From: Spartobacteria bacterium
Lineage (GTDB): Bacteria; Verrucomicrobiota; Verrucomicrobiia; Chthoniobacterales; UBA10450
DNA: 64,000 bases
Direction of reading: 5' to 3'
NCBI GenBank assembly: GCA_003167365.1
Contig: PMTM01000006.1
Span: 144,391-208,390 of the forward strand
Position 1 is the stretch's first letter, and each line of letters starts with the position of its first letter. The position numbers and the translations under genes were made by a program. The notes below the pieces were generated by a model. The model searched no databases, was not told the origin of the DNA, and saw only the letters and a list, made by a program, of their open reading frames with translations. Below, piece after piece: positions 43,107 through 51,151 of this stretch.

Positions 43107-43282
43107 AAACTCCTTTCTTATGCGGCAAGTTTGAGCTGCCACGGAGAAGCCGCTCGGCGCGTCTTGGCTTTAATTGGGCGAAATTGCGACGCTTAATCCG
43201 ATCTAAATCAGCGCAAGAAACGCACAGAGTTTAGCAAACACAGAAGAGCGCAACGACTGCCGCGCGAGCAAAATATGCATCG

Positions 43283-43771
43283 ATGAAAACCGAAGTGATG
43301 CCAGATCGTACGGATTCAACCCTTCTTAACCTCAAGAAGATCCTGGTGCCGTCGGATTTCTCGCCCGCTTCAAGCAAGGCTTTCAAGTACGCGCTGCGCT
43401 TTGCCAAACAATTTGGGGCAGAACTGACGCTGCTTCATGTGCTTGAACCCGTGCCGCCGAGTTTTATGGGAATTCCAGCGCCGGTTATTTCCGAACAAGA
43501 ACTAGCGACCGCGGAAAAGAATCTACGCGCATGGGTAGCATCGGCCCGCGTCGCCGGTGTGGTCGAGACCAAATCGGCGATCCGCACGGGCCTGGCCTCG
43601 CATGAAATTCTGGAGGCGGCCAAAGAGTTGGATGTCGATCTTATCGTGATCGCAACACACGGATTCTCAGGTTGGAAACACTTCTGCATCGGTAGCACAG
43701 CCGAGCGGGTGGCGCGTTCGGCGCCGTGCCCGGTCTTGGTAGTTCGCGAGAAGGAGCATGAATTCATCTGA
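43283..43771 (+). CDS. Universal stress protein UspA, single domain
   Basis: 162 residues. One UspA domain: KKILVPSDFSPASSKAFKYALRFAKQFGAE at the start, LIVIATHGFSGW near residue 122, and the nucleotide-binding stretch GSTAERVARSAPCPVLVVRE at the end. The glycine pattern is of the ATP-binding class. Usp proteins adjust physiology during starvation, low energy or redox stress. It is the first of three usp genes in this region and is followed by a cyclic-nucleotide-binding gene. Confidence 0.93.
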   Translation: MKTEVMPDRTDSTLLNLKKILVPSDFSPASSKAFKYALRFAKQFGAELTLLHVLEPVPPSFMGIPAPVISEQELATAEKNLRAWVASARVAGVVETKSAIRTGLASHEILEAAKELDVDLIVIATHGFSGWKHFCIGSTAERVARSAPCPVLVVREKEHEFI

Positions 43772-43784
43772 AGAGATCGAAAAA

Positions 43785-43979
43785 ATGAAAACGAAAGCAC
43801 CCATTAAAAAGAAGAACGGAAAGCGGTTGTCACAAAAGATTAGAACAGCTGAGCCTAAGGTTCTATCTCAACCGGTTTGCCTGCAGCGACGAAGCACGTC
43901 TGAATTTTCCTGCGGCATCGACGATTCGCGCGCACTTCTAATCGAGGAATCGTTGGATGAGAGAGAGAGGAGGGGCTAA
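43785..43979 (+). CDS. Small basic hypothetical protein
   Basis: About 64 residues from the ATG at 43785 (an ATG at 43758 overlapping the usp end is also possible). Lys-rich first third (KTKAPIKKKNGKRLSQK), acidic end (IEESLDERERRG). No recognised domain. It fits the space between usp and the cNMP-binding gene, but coding nature is uncertain. Confidence 0.3.
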   Translation: MKTKAPIKKKNGKRLSQKIRTAEPKVLSQPVCLQRRSTSEFSCGIDDSRALLIEESLDERERRG

Positions 43980-44052
43980 TGGTCCGGTCAAAGTCCCGCA
44001 GTCGTTGAAAGAAGGAAAAAAACTGATACAAACTGAAACTTATGGCGAAACG

Positions 44053-44580
44053 ATGGCGACTCGCGTGGCGCTTCATCCGTTTCTTGCCGGACTGAATCGA
44101 ACACAACTTGTGTTGTTAACCGACTGCGCGATCTCAATTCGTTTCCAGCCCGGCGATATTGTTTTATGCGAGGGCGATCGGGCCGATCGCTTCTTTCTAA
44201 TCGAAACCGGTAAAGCAGTATTGGAATCCGGGAAGAATCACAGGGAACCGGTTGTGGTAGACACGATCGGAGCGGGCGACTTACTGGGGTGGTCGTGGAT
44301 GTTTCCGCCTTACACCTGGCAATTTACCGCTCGGGCGGTCGCGCCGACTCGCGCGATATGCTTTGCCGGCTCGGTTCTCCGCGAATACTGCGAGCGCGAT
44401 CATTCATTAGGTTATGATTTGTTAAAGCGAATGAATGCAGTGATGACCCGGAGAATGCAGAATGCGCGTCGAAAAATGTTAGGGGTTCACTCAGGTAAGG
44501 TCTCGTTAGAGCCGGTGGTGCTGGAATCACCATTTATGGATCAGGAATTCGACACACCAGGCGACGACAACGGCCAATAG
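44053..44580 (+). CDS. Cyclic-nucleotide-binding domain protein without DNA-binding domain
   Basis: 175 residues from the ATG at 44053 (open back to 43957). A CRP/FNR-type cNMP domain occupies about 5-125: FQPGDIVLCEGDRADRFFLIETGKAVL and IGAGDLLGWSWMFPPYTW. The remaining 50 residues are helical (LLKRMNAVMTRRMQNARRKM) but contain no helix-turn-helix, so it is not a CRP-type transcription factor. It may sense a nucleotide and act through protein contacts. Placed between usp genes. Confidence 0.85.
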   Translation: MATRVALHPFLAGLNRTQLVLLTDCAISIRFQPGDIVLCEGDRADRFFLIETGKAVLESGKNHREPVVVDTIGAGDLLGWSWMFPPYTWQFTARAVAPTRAICFAGSVLREYCERDHSLGYDLLKRMNAVMTRRMQNARRKMLGVHSGKVSLEPVVLESPFMDQEFDTPGDDNGQ

Positions 44581-44692
44581 TTTCGCGGGCGGACTAGAAC
44601 GCCTTGCTGTCAGGTTAACAGTCGAACTCTAATCGTATTCGAATTGCTAAATTCGGCCTGGGAAACGATAGTGGATAATAATAATCCCTGTT

Positions 44693-45622
44693 ATGAACCA
44701 CGTCGCGGTGCCAGGTGCCGATGGCAATCTTAACAAGCAACTGATCGATACGTTGATACGCTCCCGCTTGTTTCGCGACTACGAAAGCGTGTTTACCAAG
44801 GCGACTGGTCTGCCTTTAACCCTCCAGCCTCTGGATTACTGGCAACTCGCACATCATGGGAAAAAAAACGAAAATGCGTTTTGCGCCATGCTCGCGGAGA
44901 ATCGCGCGACTCTAGCGGTTTGTTTGCAAGCGCATGAGCAGATGATTCAGCATACTAACGAGCTTCCGCACACCGTGACCTGTCCATTTGGACTAACCGA
45001 GACTGCAGTACCGTTAAAGCTTGGCGACAAGACGATTGGATATCTGCGTATCGGTCAGGTGATGCGTCGTTCGCCCCAAAGAGCTGATACCGAAAAAGTG
45101 AAGCGCACGCTCGCTGAATATGGATTTCGATTTACGAACGACGTGCGCAAGGCTTGGGAGCATAATCCGCTCATTCCTCAAGACAGGTATGGCGCAATCG
45201 TTCGACTGCTAACCTTTTTTGCCAAACAGCTCTCCGCTTTGATCAATCAGATCGTGCTCGAGAAACAAAACGCCGAGCCGTTGTTTGTCCAGAAAGCGCG
45301 CGAATACATCGCGAAGAACAAAACGGAGTCGCTCTCATTGGCAGACGTGGCAAAGGCCTCTGGGGCGAGCGTCTTTCACTTCTGCAAGGTCTTTAAGAAA
45401 TCGACCGGCTTGAAATTCACCGACTACGTGGCGCGCATGCGCCTGGAAGATGCAAGGACGGAACTGTTGAATCCAAATCGGCGTATCAGCGAGATTGCCT
45501 ATGACGTGGGCTTCCAATCGCTCACCCAGTTTAATCGCATGTTTAAGCGTATCTTTGGGCAATCACCCACGCAATTTCGTGCACATCTGACAACCGGAAA
45601 ACGAGCATCCAAAGCCGCTTAA
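44693..45622 (+). CDS. PocR-domain AraC-family transcriptional regulator
   Basis: 309 residues. The N-terminal PocR ligand-binding domain (about 15-175) has LPLTLQPLDYW, FCAMLAENRATLAVCLQAHEQM, the CPFGLTETAVPLKLGDKTIGYLRIGQV core; a Cys-containing pocket is typical for small hydrocarbon ligands. The C-terminal AraC domain (about 200-300) shows two helix-turn-helix units, ADVAKASGASVFHFCKVFKKSTG and ISEIAYDVGFQSLTQFNRMFKRIFGQSP. PocR in other bacteria controls propanediol use; here neighbouring stress genes are more likely targets. It is the only clear DNA-binding regulator in the USP island. Confidence 0.93.
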   Translation: MNHVAVPGADGNLNKQLIDTLIRSRLFRDYESVFTKATGLPLTLQPLDYWQLAHHGKKNENAFCAMLAENRATLAVCLQAHEQMIQHTNELPHTVTCPFGLTETAVPLKLGDKTIGYLRIGQVMRRSPQRADTEKVKRTLAEYGFRFTNDVRKAWEHNPLIPQDRYGAIVRLLTFFAKQLSALINQIVLEKQNAEPLFVQKAREYIAKNKTESLSLADVAKASGASVFHFCKVFKKSTGLKFTDYVARMRLEDARTELLNPNRRISEIAYDVGFQSLTQFNRMFKRIFGQSPTQFRAHLTTGKRASKAA

Positions 45623-45664
45623 CTCGATTCCGGAGACAAATGAAAAACACGATGGACGCCGTTT

Positions 45665-45923
45665 ATGGCTAATCCAAAAAAAGTCGGTCTCGTAATCGCA
45701 GCGTTGATTGGCGGATGGCATGTCATCTGGGTCGCTCTGGTTGCCGCGGGCTGGGCCCAGCCGTTGATCAACTTTGCTTTTCTGGGCGCACATGATTCAG
45801 CCGATCTACAGCATCAAACCGTTTAATGCCGAAGCCGCGGTCACCCTTCTCGCCGTCACCTCCATGTCGGGATACATCCTTGGATACGCCAGTGCGATCC
45901 TGTGGAACAGGCTCCACCGATAA
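45665..45923 (+). pseudogene. Small membrane protein gene split by a +1 frameshift
   Basis: From ATG 45665 one frame gives ANPKKVGLVIAALIGGWHVIW, then WAQPLINFAF, and stops at 45824. A second frame continues the same protein style, HMIQPIYSIKPFNAEAAVTLL through GYILGYASAILWNRLHR to TAA at 45921. Removing one T from the TTTT run at 45778-45781 joins them into an about 85-residue two-helix membrane protein of a small family I know from other genomes. Either an inactivating mutation, a slippage site or a sequence error. Confidence 0.75.
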
Positions 45924-45989
45924 AATTTGTCGCTGCGATTAAACCCATCTATGCGAACGCAGCGCAGTCCGCTGCCGATCAGAACAACC

Positions 45990-46805
45990 ATGCATAAAAT
46001 TTCGATCTACCTTCTCGCTTTCACGATTCTAACGCCGCCCTTGGTCGCTCAGACACTGCCGGACGCCAGCGTGAAGCAATTCCCTCCCCAAGCCAGAGCG
46101 ATCGACGACGTCCTGGTGCCGGTACCGAGCGAGATATTCAATACCCTCGATAAGTTTGCTCATTCGAACTGGCGCGCGGTGCAGCGTCCGGAACTCGCTC
46201 AGTGGAGGCCACACGGTGATCAGGCGGAGATCGCGCTCCTGCTGGGCGCTGTCATTGCCGAGGGTTTCATCGCGGTCGAAGCGGAAGACACAGCCGAGAC
46301 GAAAAATGTTGGCCGCGCCGTGCTCACATTGGCGCGAGGGCTGGGAGTGGAAAAGGCGGTGCTCAGGCGCAGTCGCAGTATCATCGAGCACGCTGAAAGA
46401 GGTGACTGGCCCGCGGTGCGCAAGGAATGGGACAGCGTGCTTCCCGACGTTGATCAGGACATGAACGAACTCAAGAGCGAGCAGCTCGCGCAACTCGTAA
46501 GCCTTGGCGGCTGGTTGCGCGGCACGGAAGCTCTCTCGGTACTGGTGTTGCAGAACTATACGCCCGAAGACGCCGCGCTTCTGCGGCAACCTGCGCTGCT
46601 CGATTATGTCGAAAAGCAATTAACGGGAATGAGTGGCGACATGCGAACCAAGCCAATTCTAGTCAGAATGTGCGAGGGTTTACAAAAAATCCGGCTGCTT
46701 CTCGCGTCCGAAGATACGCAAATCTCACAAAAAAAGGTAAAGGAGATCGCCGCCATTTCCGAAGACCTCCTCAAAGGTCTCGGTCCCAAAGGCCGGCGCG
46801 GTTGA
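45990..46805 (+). CDS. Secreted alpha-helical hypothetical protein
   Basis: 271 residues with a signal peptide (HKISIYLLAFTILTPPLVAQ). The mature part is rich in amphipathic helices (FNTLDKFAHSNWRAV, IALLLGAVIAEGFIAVEAEDTAETKNVGRAVLTLARGLG region) with no Cys and no catalytic motif. I do not recognise the family. The ATG at 45990 places the signal peptide at the N-terminus; the frame is open from 45927. It lies between the broken small membrane gene and another small hypothetical, on the same strand. Confidence 0.75.
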   Translation: MHKISIYLLAFTILTPPLVAQTLPDASVKQFPPQARAIDDVLVPVPSEIFNTLDKFAHSNWRAVQRPELAQWRPHGDQAEIALLLGAVIAEGFIAVEAEDTAETKNVGRAVLTLARGLGVEKAVLRRSRSIIEHAERGDWPAVRKEWDSVLPDVDQDMNELKSEQLAQLVSLGGWLRGTEALSVLVLQNYTPEDAALLRQPALLDYVEKQLTGMSGDMRTKPILVRMCEGLQKIRLLLASEDTQISQKKVKEIAAISEDLLKGLGPKGRRG

Positions 46806-46856
46806 ACTTCCCGCCAAAGCGAACTACGGAGAAATTTAAAGAATCGAGGTTCAACT

Positions 46857-47141
46857 ATGCTGGCAAAATACAAAATCGAATACGGAATCAAATTCCACGG
46901 ACACACGCAGAAGCACCACCATCTCACCGACGATCCGGTCGCAGCCGAGCAATTCCTTTCCGAATTGCTCGAGCGTGGTTTTCAGATCGACGGCGTCTCG
47001 CACGAAGGGGTGCCGCTGCCGAAAAACGAAAGCGACCGCATGATTAAGACCGCCGCCGGGATGCTGGCGACGAGACACATCTGCGCCTCTCTCGGGATCG
47101 ACACGATCGAAGCGCACCATCGCTTCGGATCACCGGCTTAG
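46857..47141 (+). CDS. Small conserved-looking hypothetical protein
   Basis: 94 residues, soluble, with a His-rich patch (FHGHTQKHHHLTDD) and DPVAAEQFLSELLERGFQIDGVSHEGVPL, which predicts a small alpha/beta fold. No known domain assigned. It starts 51 bases after the preceding gene and ends just before a remnant of the small membrane-protein family. Confidence 0.65.
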   Translation: MLAKYKIEYGIKFHGHTQKHHHLTDDPVAAEQFLSELLERGFQIDGVSHEGVPLPKNESDRMIKTAAGMLATRHICASLGIDTIEAHHRFGSPA

Positions 47142-47151
47142 CGCACACATC

Positions 47152-47211
47152 AGCGGTGTGTTCGGCTGCGTCGGCGCGGTTCTCTGGAACAAGCTGCATC
47201 GACAAAGATGA
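47152..47211 (+). pseudogene. C-terminal remnant of the small membrane-protein family
   Basis: Twenty codons encode SGVFGCVGAVLWNKLHRQR and a stop, matching the end of the split gene at 45665-45923 (GYASAILWNRLHR). There is no start codon or N-terminal part upstream, so it is a fragment. Confidence 0.65.
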
Positions 47212-47222
47212 AGGTGCCCGTG

Positions 47223-47247
47223 GATTCGCGACCACTGGTCGCGAATC
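47223..47247. promoter_or_regulatory. Perfect 11-base dyad upstream of a tandem-USP gene
   Basis: GATTCGCGACC-ACT-GGTCGCGAATC: 11-base arms with a 3-base centre, 74 bases before the ATG at 47321. No T-run follows, so an operator-type site or a stable hairpin is more likely than an intrinsic terminator. Confidence 0.6.
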
Positions 47248-47320
47248 TGCGCACAAGAAATGACGCAATTTTGCCAAGCGATGCTGAGCCAAACAAGGCG
47301 GTTAGTCTCTATTTGAAGAC

Positions 47321-48445
47321 ATGAAAAAGCCCGATATTAGAAACATTCTCGTTCCAGTGGATTTCTCCGGGATGTCCGCTCCAACCATTGAAACAGCACG
47401 ACGGCTGGCCAATCGGTTCGGCGCCACGATCCATCTAGTGCACATCCATGAATATTATTATCCGGTGGGCTTCATGGCGCCGGGAGCGTTTATTCCGGTG
47501 TCCGTACCCACCTTTTCCGAAGAGGCCGCGCAGCGAGTTGCTGGCCAGTTGAGAGCGTTGGCCAGGAAATACGGAATATCAGCGGTTAACTGCTACGTCC
47601 AAAATGAGACTCCGGTATTCAACGAAATTTGCAAAGTGGCTCGCCAGGTCGATGCGGATTTAATAGTTACTCCCACTCATGGCTACACCGGTGTGGCGCA
47701 TTTTTTTGAGGGGAGCACCGCGGAACGCCTCGTGCAGCATTCACCCTGTCCCGTATTGGTCGCACGAGAGCGAGGGAAAAAGTCGAGCCGATCTGCCTTA
47801 AACGGAAAGACGAGCGGCAACATTAATAGCATTTTGGTTCCGGTAGATTTTTCGCAATGCTCATTCCAGGCGCTCGAATACGCGATTAAATTTGCCGAGC
47901 AGGTCGCGGCCTCGTTGATCGTTTTTCATGCGGTCCATATTGGTTACGCCTTCACGGCCGATGGCTACGCCATGTACGATCTTTCCACCTTAACAAAAGC
48001 CGCGCGTAAGGACGCCGAACGTCAGATGGAAACATTTGTGCGACTCGCGAAATTCCGCGGAGTTAAGTTTGAAACAGTCGTCCAGGTCGGACCACCGGTG
48101 GACGAGATTTGTGCGTTTGCGGAGAATCGCAATGTCGATCTTATCATTACGTCCACACACGGATATACCGGCTTGAAACATGTCTTAATTGGAAGCACCG
48201 CCGAACAGGTGGTGCGCTGCGCAAAGCGTCCGGTCCTGGTAGTGCCATCACATCCCGAAGTGAGAACGGCGCACATAATACGCCAGACTCAACGCACGCG
48301 GAAGCCGGCCACTCGGGCTGCAAAGAGCAAAGCGTTGTCGGTTCCAACCAAGAGATTGACAAAAATAAATCGGAAATTGGTCGCACATCCATTCCCCGAG
48401 CGGCGTAAGACAAACAAGTTCCGCGAATCGCATTCGTTCCGATGA
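47321..48445 (+). CDS. Tandem-domain universal stress protein
   Basis: 374 residues with two UspA domains (about 1-150 and 165-310). Each begins with an ILVPVDFS strand and ends in a nucleotide-binding loop: GYTGVAHFFEGSTAERLVQHSPCPVLV and GYTGLKHVLIGSTAEQVVRCAKRPVLVV. The last 60 residues are strongly basic (TRKPATRAAKSKALSVPTKR region), unusual for Usp and possibly nucleic-acid binding. A perfect dyad lies upstream. Follows the second remnant. Confidence 0.93.
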   Translation: MKKPDIRNILVPVDFSGMSAPTIETARRLANRFGATIHLVHIHEYYYPVGFMAPGAFIPVSVPTFSEEAAQRVAGQLRALARKYGISAVNCYVQNETPVFNEICKVARQVDADLIVTPTHGYTGVAHFFEGSTAERLVQHSPCPVLVARERGKKSSRSALNGKTSGNINSILVPVDFSQCSFQALEYAIKFAEQVAASLIVFHAVHIGYAFTADGYAMYDLSTLTKAARKDAERQMETFVRLAKFRGVKFETVVQVGPPVDEICAFAENRNVDLIITSTHGYTGLKHVLIGSTAEQVVRCAKRPVLVVPSHPEVRTAHIIRQTQRTRKPATRAAKSKALSVPTKRLTKINRKLVAHPFPERRKTNKFRESHSFR

Positions 48446-48522
48446 CGTACGAGCCAAGAAACGCCTGGTTTTTAGCAAAACGCGCTAAGAAGGCTCGCCC
48501 GTATCTGAACTAAGGTTTGGCC

Positions 48523-49527
48523 ATGAAGACGATTAGTGACGAAAGCGAATCATCAACAACCTCGGCAGTGAAGACGGCCGCTCGCGAACAATCGTTGCGG
48601 ATCAAAACGATTCTTGTGCCATTGGATTTTTCGCGCGCTTCCATGCAAGCGCTTAAATATGCGATCCCGCTCGCGGAAGAATTCAAAGCTGCCATTCACC
48701 TGGTTCATGTTCAGCCTGCGGATGAGATGACTGCACTTTCACGCGCGGGACATTTGATGCTCAATTGCGCCGATGCGATTGCATTGATGCAAGACCGGCT
48801 GGCAGAAGTGCAACACAAACATGATGTTCGGTTCTGGCCGGACAATTGCCATGTGGTTTCAGGACGGCCCTTCCAAGAAATTTGTAAACTGGCCCGCGAA
48901 ATCGAAGCTGATCTGATCGTTCTGCCGACGCGCGGCCACAGCGGACTGAAACATGTTGTTCTGGGAAGCACGGCGGAACGCGTCGTTCGCTACGCCCCTT
49001 GCCCAGTCCTAGTCCTCCGCGGCGCGAAGTATCAATCGATGGTTTTGGATGACGCGGTCGGCACGGCCGGCCTCAGACCGCGCAAACTTCTTGTCCCGGT
49101 GGATTTTTCTGACTGTGCTCTCACTGGAGTAAAGTATGCTGCGCGTTTGGCAAAAAGCACTGGCGCAAGCCTCCGTCTTTTTCATGTCGTTTTCCCTTAT
49201 ACCCAGGTCTTAGCTTTGGATCGGGTTGGCGCCGACGTTACGCCGCTGATCGAAGCAGCAAAGACGGCCGTTCGGGAAGATATGAGCAAGCTCGCGCGAA
49301 TGGAATTTTTGCGGGGTGTTCCGTGCGAAACAGAAATCCGGACCGGTTCTACGATCGACGAAATCTGTGGCGAAACGGAGCAGCCCGAAATCGATCTGGT
49401 TGTGACCTCCACTCATGGGCGCAGCGGATTCAAGCGCGCCTTGCTCGGAAGCGTAGCCGAACATGTGGTGCGGTATGCCGAATGTCCTGTAATCATCGTT
49501 CCAAGCCGGGGGGCGCTCGTGATATGA
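48523..49527 (+). CDS. Tandem-domain universal stress protein
   Basis: 334 residues, two UspA domains (about 25-168 and 185-333): KTILVPLDFSRASMQAL with GHSGLKHVVLGSTAERVVRYAPCPVLVL, and KLLVPVDFSDCAL with GRSGFKRALLGSVAEHVVRYAECPVIIVP. I use ATG 48523; a TTG two codons earlier is also open. The stop codon overlaps the ATG of the next gene (ATGA at 49524-49527), coupling it to a receiver protein. It lacks the basic tail of its neighbour. Confidence 0.93.
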   Translation: MKTISDESESSTTSAVKTAAREQSLRIKTILVPLDFSRASMQALKYAIPLAEEFKAAIHLVHVQPADEMTALSRAGHLMLNCADAIALMQDRLAEVQHKHDVRFWPDNCHVVSGRPFQEICKLAREIEADLIVLPTRGHSGLKHVVLGSTAERVVRYAPCPVLVLRGAKYQSMVLDDAVGTAGLRPRKLLVPVDFSDCALTGVKYAARLAKSTGASLRLFHVVFPYTQVLALDRVGADVTPLIEAAKTAVREDMSKLARMEFLRGVPCETEIRTGSTIDEICGETEQPEIDLVVTSTHGRSGFKRALLGSVAEHVVRYAECPVIIVPSRGALVI

Positions 49528-50063
49528 AAAGCAACCTTGTCCTTTTAGTTGACGCCGATGGCGATTCTGAAGGGATGGTATCGGAAGCAGCGGCTGGCAA
49601 TGGCTGCGCCGTGCTACTGGCGAAGACGAGCCGGGAGGCGTTTAGGATCTTACGGGAGCAAATGCGACGCCTTGACCTGGTGATCGTTGATGTCGATCCC
49701 GGCGCACATGGGCTGGTGCTGCTGGAAGCAATCAGCGGCTGCGCGGATAGACCGCCAATTGTCGTGATCACAGCGTTGGAAGAGACTTATATGAAGCCGA
49801 TCTCCGTGGAACACGGAGCTTCGGCGTGTCTCGGAAAACCAATCACGATTCAAAAACTTATCTCCTCGCTCAAAGATGCTTCAAAGCGGTCGTTAACCTC
49901 GGATCGGTGGGGATCTTTGATGCCATCGACGGCTAGTAAGAAACTGAACGTTAAGACCTGCTTTAGTGGGATCGCCGCAAAACTGAGCCCAACCGTCCCG
50001 CGTCGCGGTCGATCAGCTCGCGGACGCGCATCTCATCATGAGTCATCCAAACGCAGCTCTTAA
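49524..50063 (+). CDS. Stand-alone response-regulator receiver protein
   Basis: 179 residues. Receiver domain (about 1-125): LVLLVDADGD at the N-terminus, acceptor Asp56 in LVIVDVDPG, then VVITALEE and the conserved Lys in CLGKPI. The last 50 residues are basic and Ser/Arg-rich (VPRRGRSARGRASHHESSKRSS), without a DNA-binding domain. The ATG overlaps the stop of the tandem-USP gene (ATGA) and the end overlaps the ABC ATPase start, so the three genes are translationally linked. No histidine kinase lies nearby. Confidence 0.88.
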   Translation: MKSNLVLLVDADGDSEGMVSEAAAGNGCAVLLAKTSREAFRILREQMRRLDLVIVDVDPGAHGLVLLEAISGCADRPPIVVITALEETYMKPISVEHGASACLGKPITIQKLISSLKDASKRSLTSDRWGSLMPSTASKKLNVKTCFSGIAAKLSPTVPRRGRSARGRASHHESSKRSS

Positions 50064-50889
50064 AAAGGCCGACCATATGCGCGACCGGTCGGCGATGGGG
50101 TCAAATTCTTATATGGTCGAGTTGCGCAACGTGACCCTGCGCTTCGGAGAGAAAACGGTTTTGGACGCCGTTTCTCTTACTGTCGATCCACAGGAACGGC
50201 TCGTGATCATCGGGCAAAGCGGCGCGGGCAAAACAACGATCCTGCGATTGATCCTCGGAATTTTGGAGCCGACAGTTGGTTCGATCTTTTTCAACCGGCT
50301 CGAGATCCCGCGACTTACGCCGCGCGATCTCCAACGTGCCCGCATGCGCATCGGCATGGTTTATCAGGACGCGGCGCTGCTTAGCTCAAGCACTGTGCGA
50401 GAAAATCTCGCCTTGTCGTTGCAAGAACTGACGGATAAAACACCGGGCGAAATCGATCGCATCGTCGATGAAAAACTTGAACTGGTGGAAATGGCGGGAA
50501 CGGGAAAATTGATGCCGTTTGAATTGAGCGGCGGGATGCGCAAGCGTGTCGGCCTCGCGCGCGCTCTGGTGATGGAGCCGGAGCTGATTCTCTTCGACGA
50601 ACCAACGCAGGGTTTGGATCCGGTCGTGAGCGCGGTGATCGACAAGCTGATTGTCGATCTGACCGAGCGCTCGAAGGTCACGTCGGTTATCGTTACGCAC
50701 TTGATGGATAGCGCGTTCCGCGTCGCCACGCGCATGGCTATGCTCTATCGCGGCAAAATCATCGAAGAAGGAACACCCGAGCACATGCACCAATCGAACA
50801 ATCCCGTGGTTGTTCAATTTCTCAATGGCAGCACCGAAGGTCCCATTCTGGAGCGAAGCAAATATCACATGCTCTCGCCGGCGGATTGA
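50038..50889 (+). CDS. Orphan ABC ATPase, MlaF-like
   Basis: 283 residues as drawn (later ATGs at 50095 and 50113 also fit). Complete nucleotide-binding domain: Walker A GQSGAGKTT, Q-loop MVYQDAALLSS, signature ELSGGMRKRVGLARAL, Walker B LILFDEPTQGLDP and the switch His in VTHLMDSAF. The GGMRKRV signature and TQGLDP form are typical of MlaF (phospholipid transport) and related importers. No MlaE permease, MlaD or MlaC gene follows, so the partner must be elsewhere or is lost. Overlaps the receiver gene by 26 bases. Confidence 0.9.
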   Translation: MSHPNAALKKADHMRDRSAMGSNSYMVELRNVTLRFGEKTVLDAVSLTVDPQERLVIIGQSGAGKTTILRLILGILEPTVGSIFFNRLEIPRLTPRDLQRARMRIGMVYQDAALLSSSTVRENLALSLQELTDKTPGEIDRIVDEKLELVEMAGTGKLMPFELSGGMRKRVGLARALVMEPELILFDEPTQGLDPVVSAVIDKLIVDLTERSKVTSVIVTHLMDSAFRVATRMAMLYRGKIIEEGTPEHMHQSNNPVVVQFLNGSTEGPILERSKYHMLSPAD

Positions 50890-51011
50890 CGCCGTCGGAG
50901 AAATGCGATGCCGAGCGCAGTGATAAGTGCGCCAACAAAGGCGGCGCCCATATCTTTTTGCGCATCCCAAATGTCTCCTTGCATGCCGAGGTAAGCTGAT
51001 TGTGATCGCAT
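50865..51011 (-). pseudogene. C-terminal remnant of a DUF2238 (YjdF-like) membrane protein
   Basis: On the minus strand, SQSAYLGMQGDIWDAQKDM followed by a hydrophobic helix (GAAFVGALITALGIAFL) and a basic tail matches the end of DUF2238 inner-membrane proteins (G-x-WDAQ-DM then a helix). The other helices of the roughly 200-residue family are missing. It overlaps the end of the ABC ATPase gene by 25 bases. Confidence 0.6.
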
Positions 51012-51151
51012 ACATGGCTGCGGCGGAAGTAACGAAGCACCTGTTTTACCGCGCAAGCGGGCCTCTTACGCGAAATAATCTGGCTAGTCCTGACAAAGCC
51101 GCTGGAACTGTTGATGTGGGCAAGACCAGATAAACCGAGGATACGAGGCAA

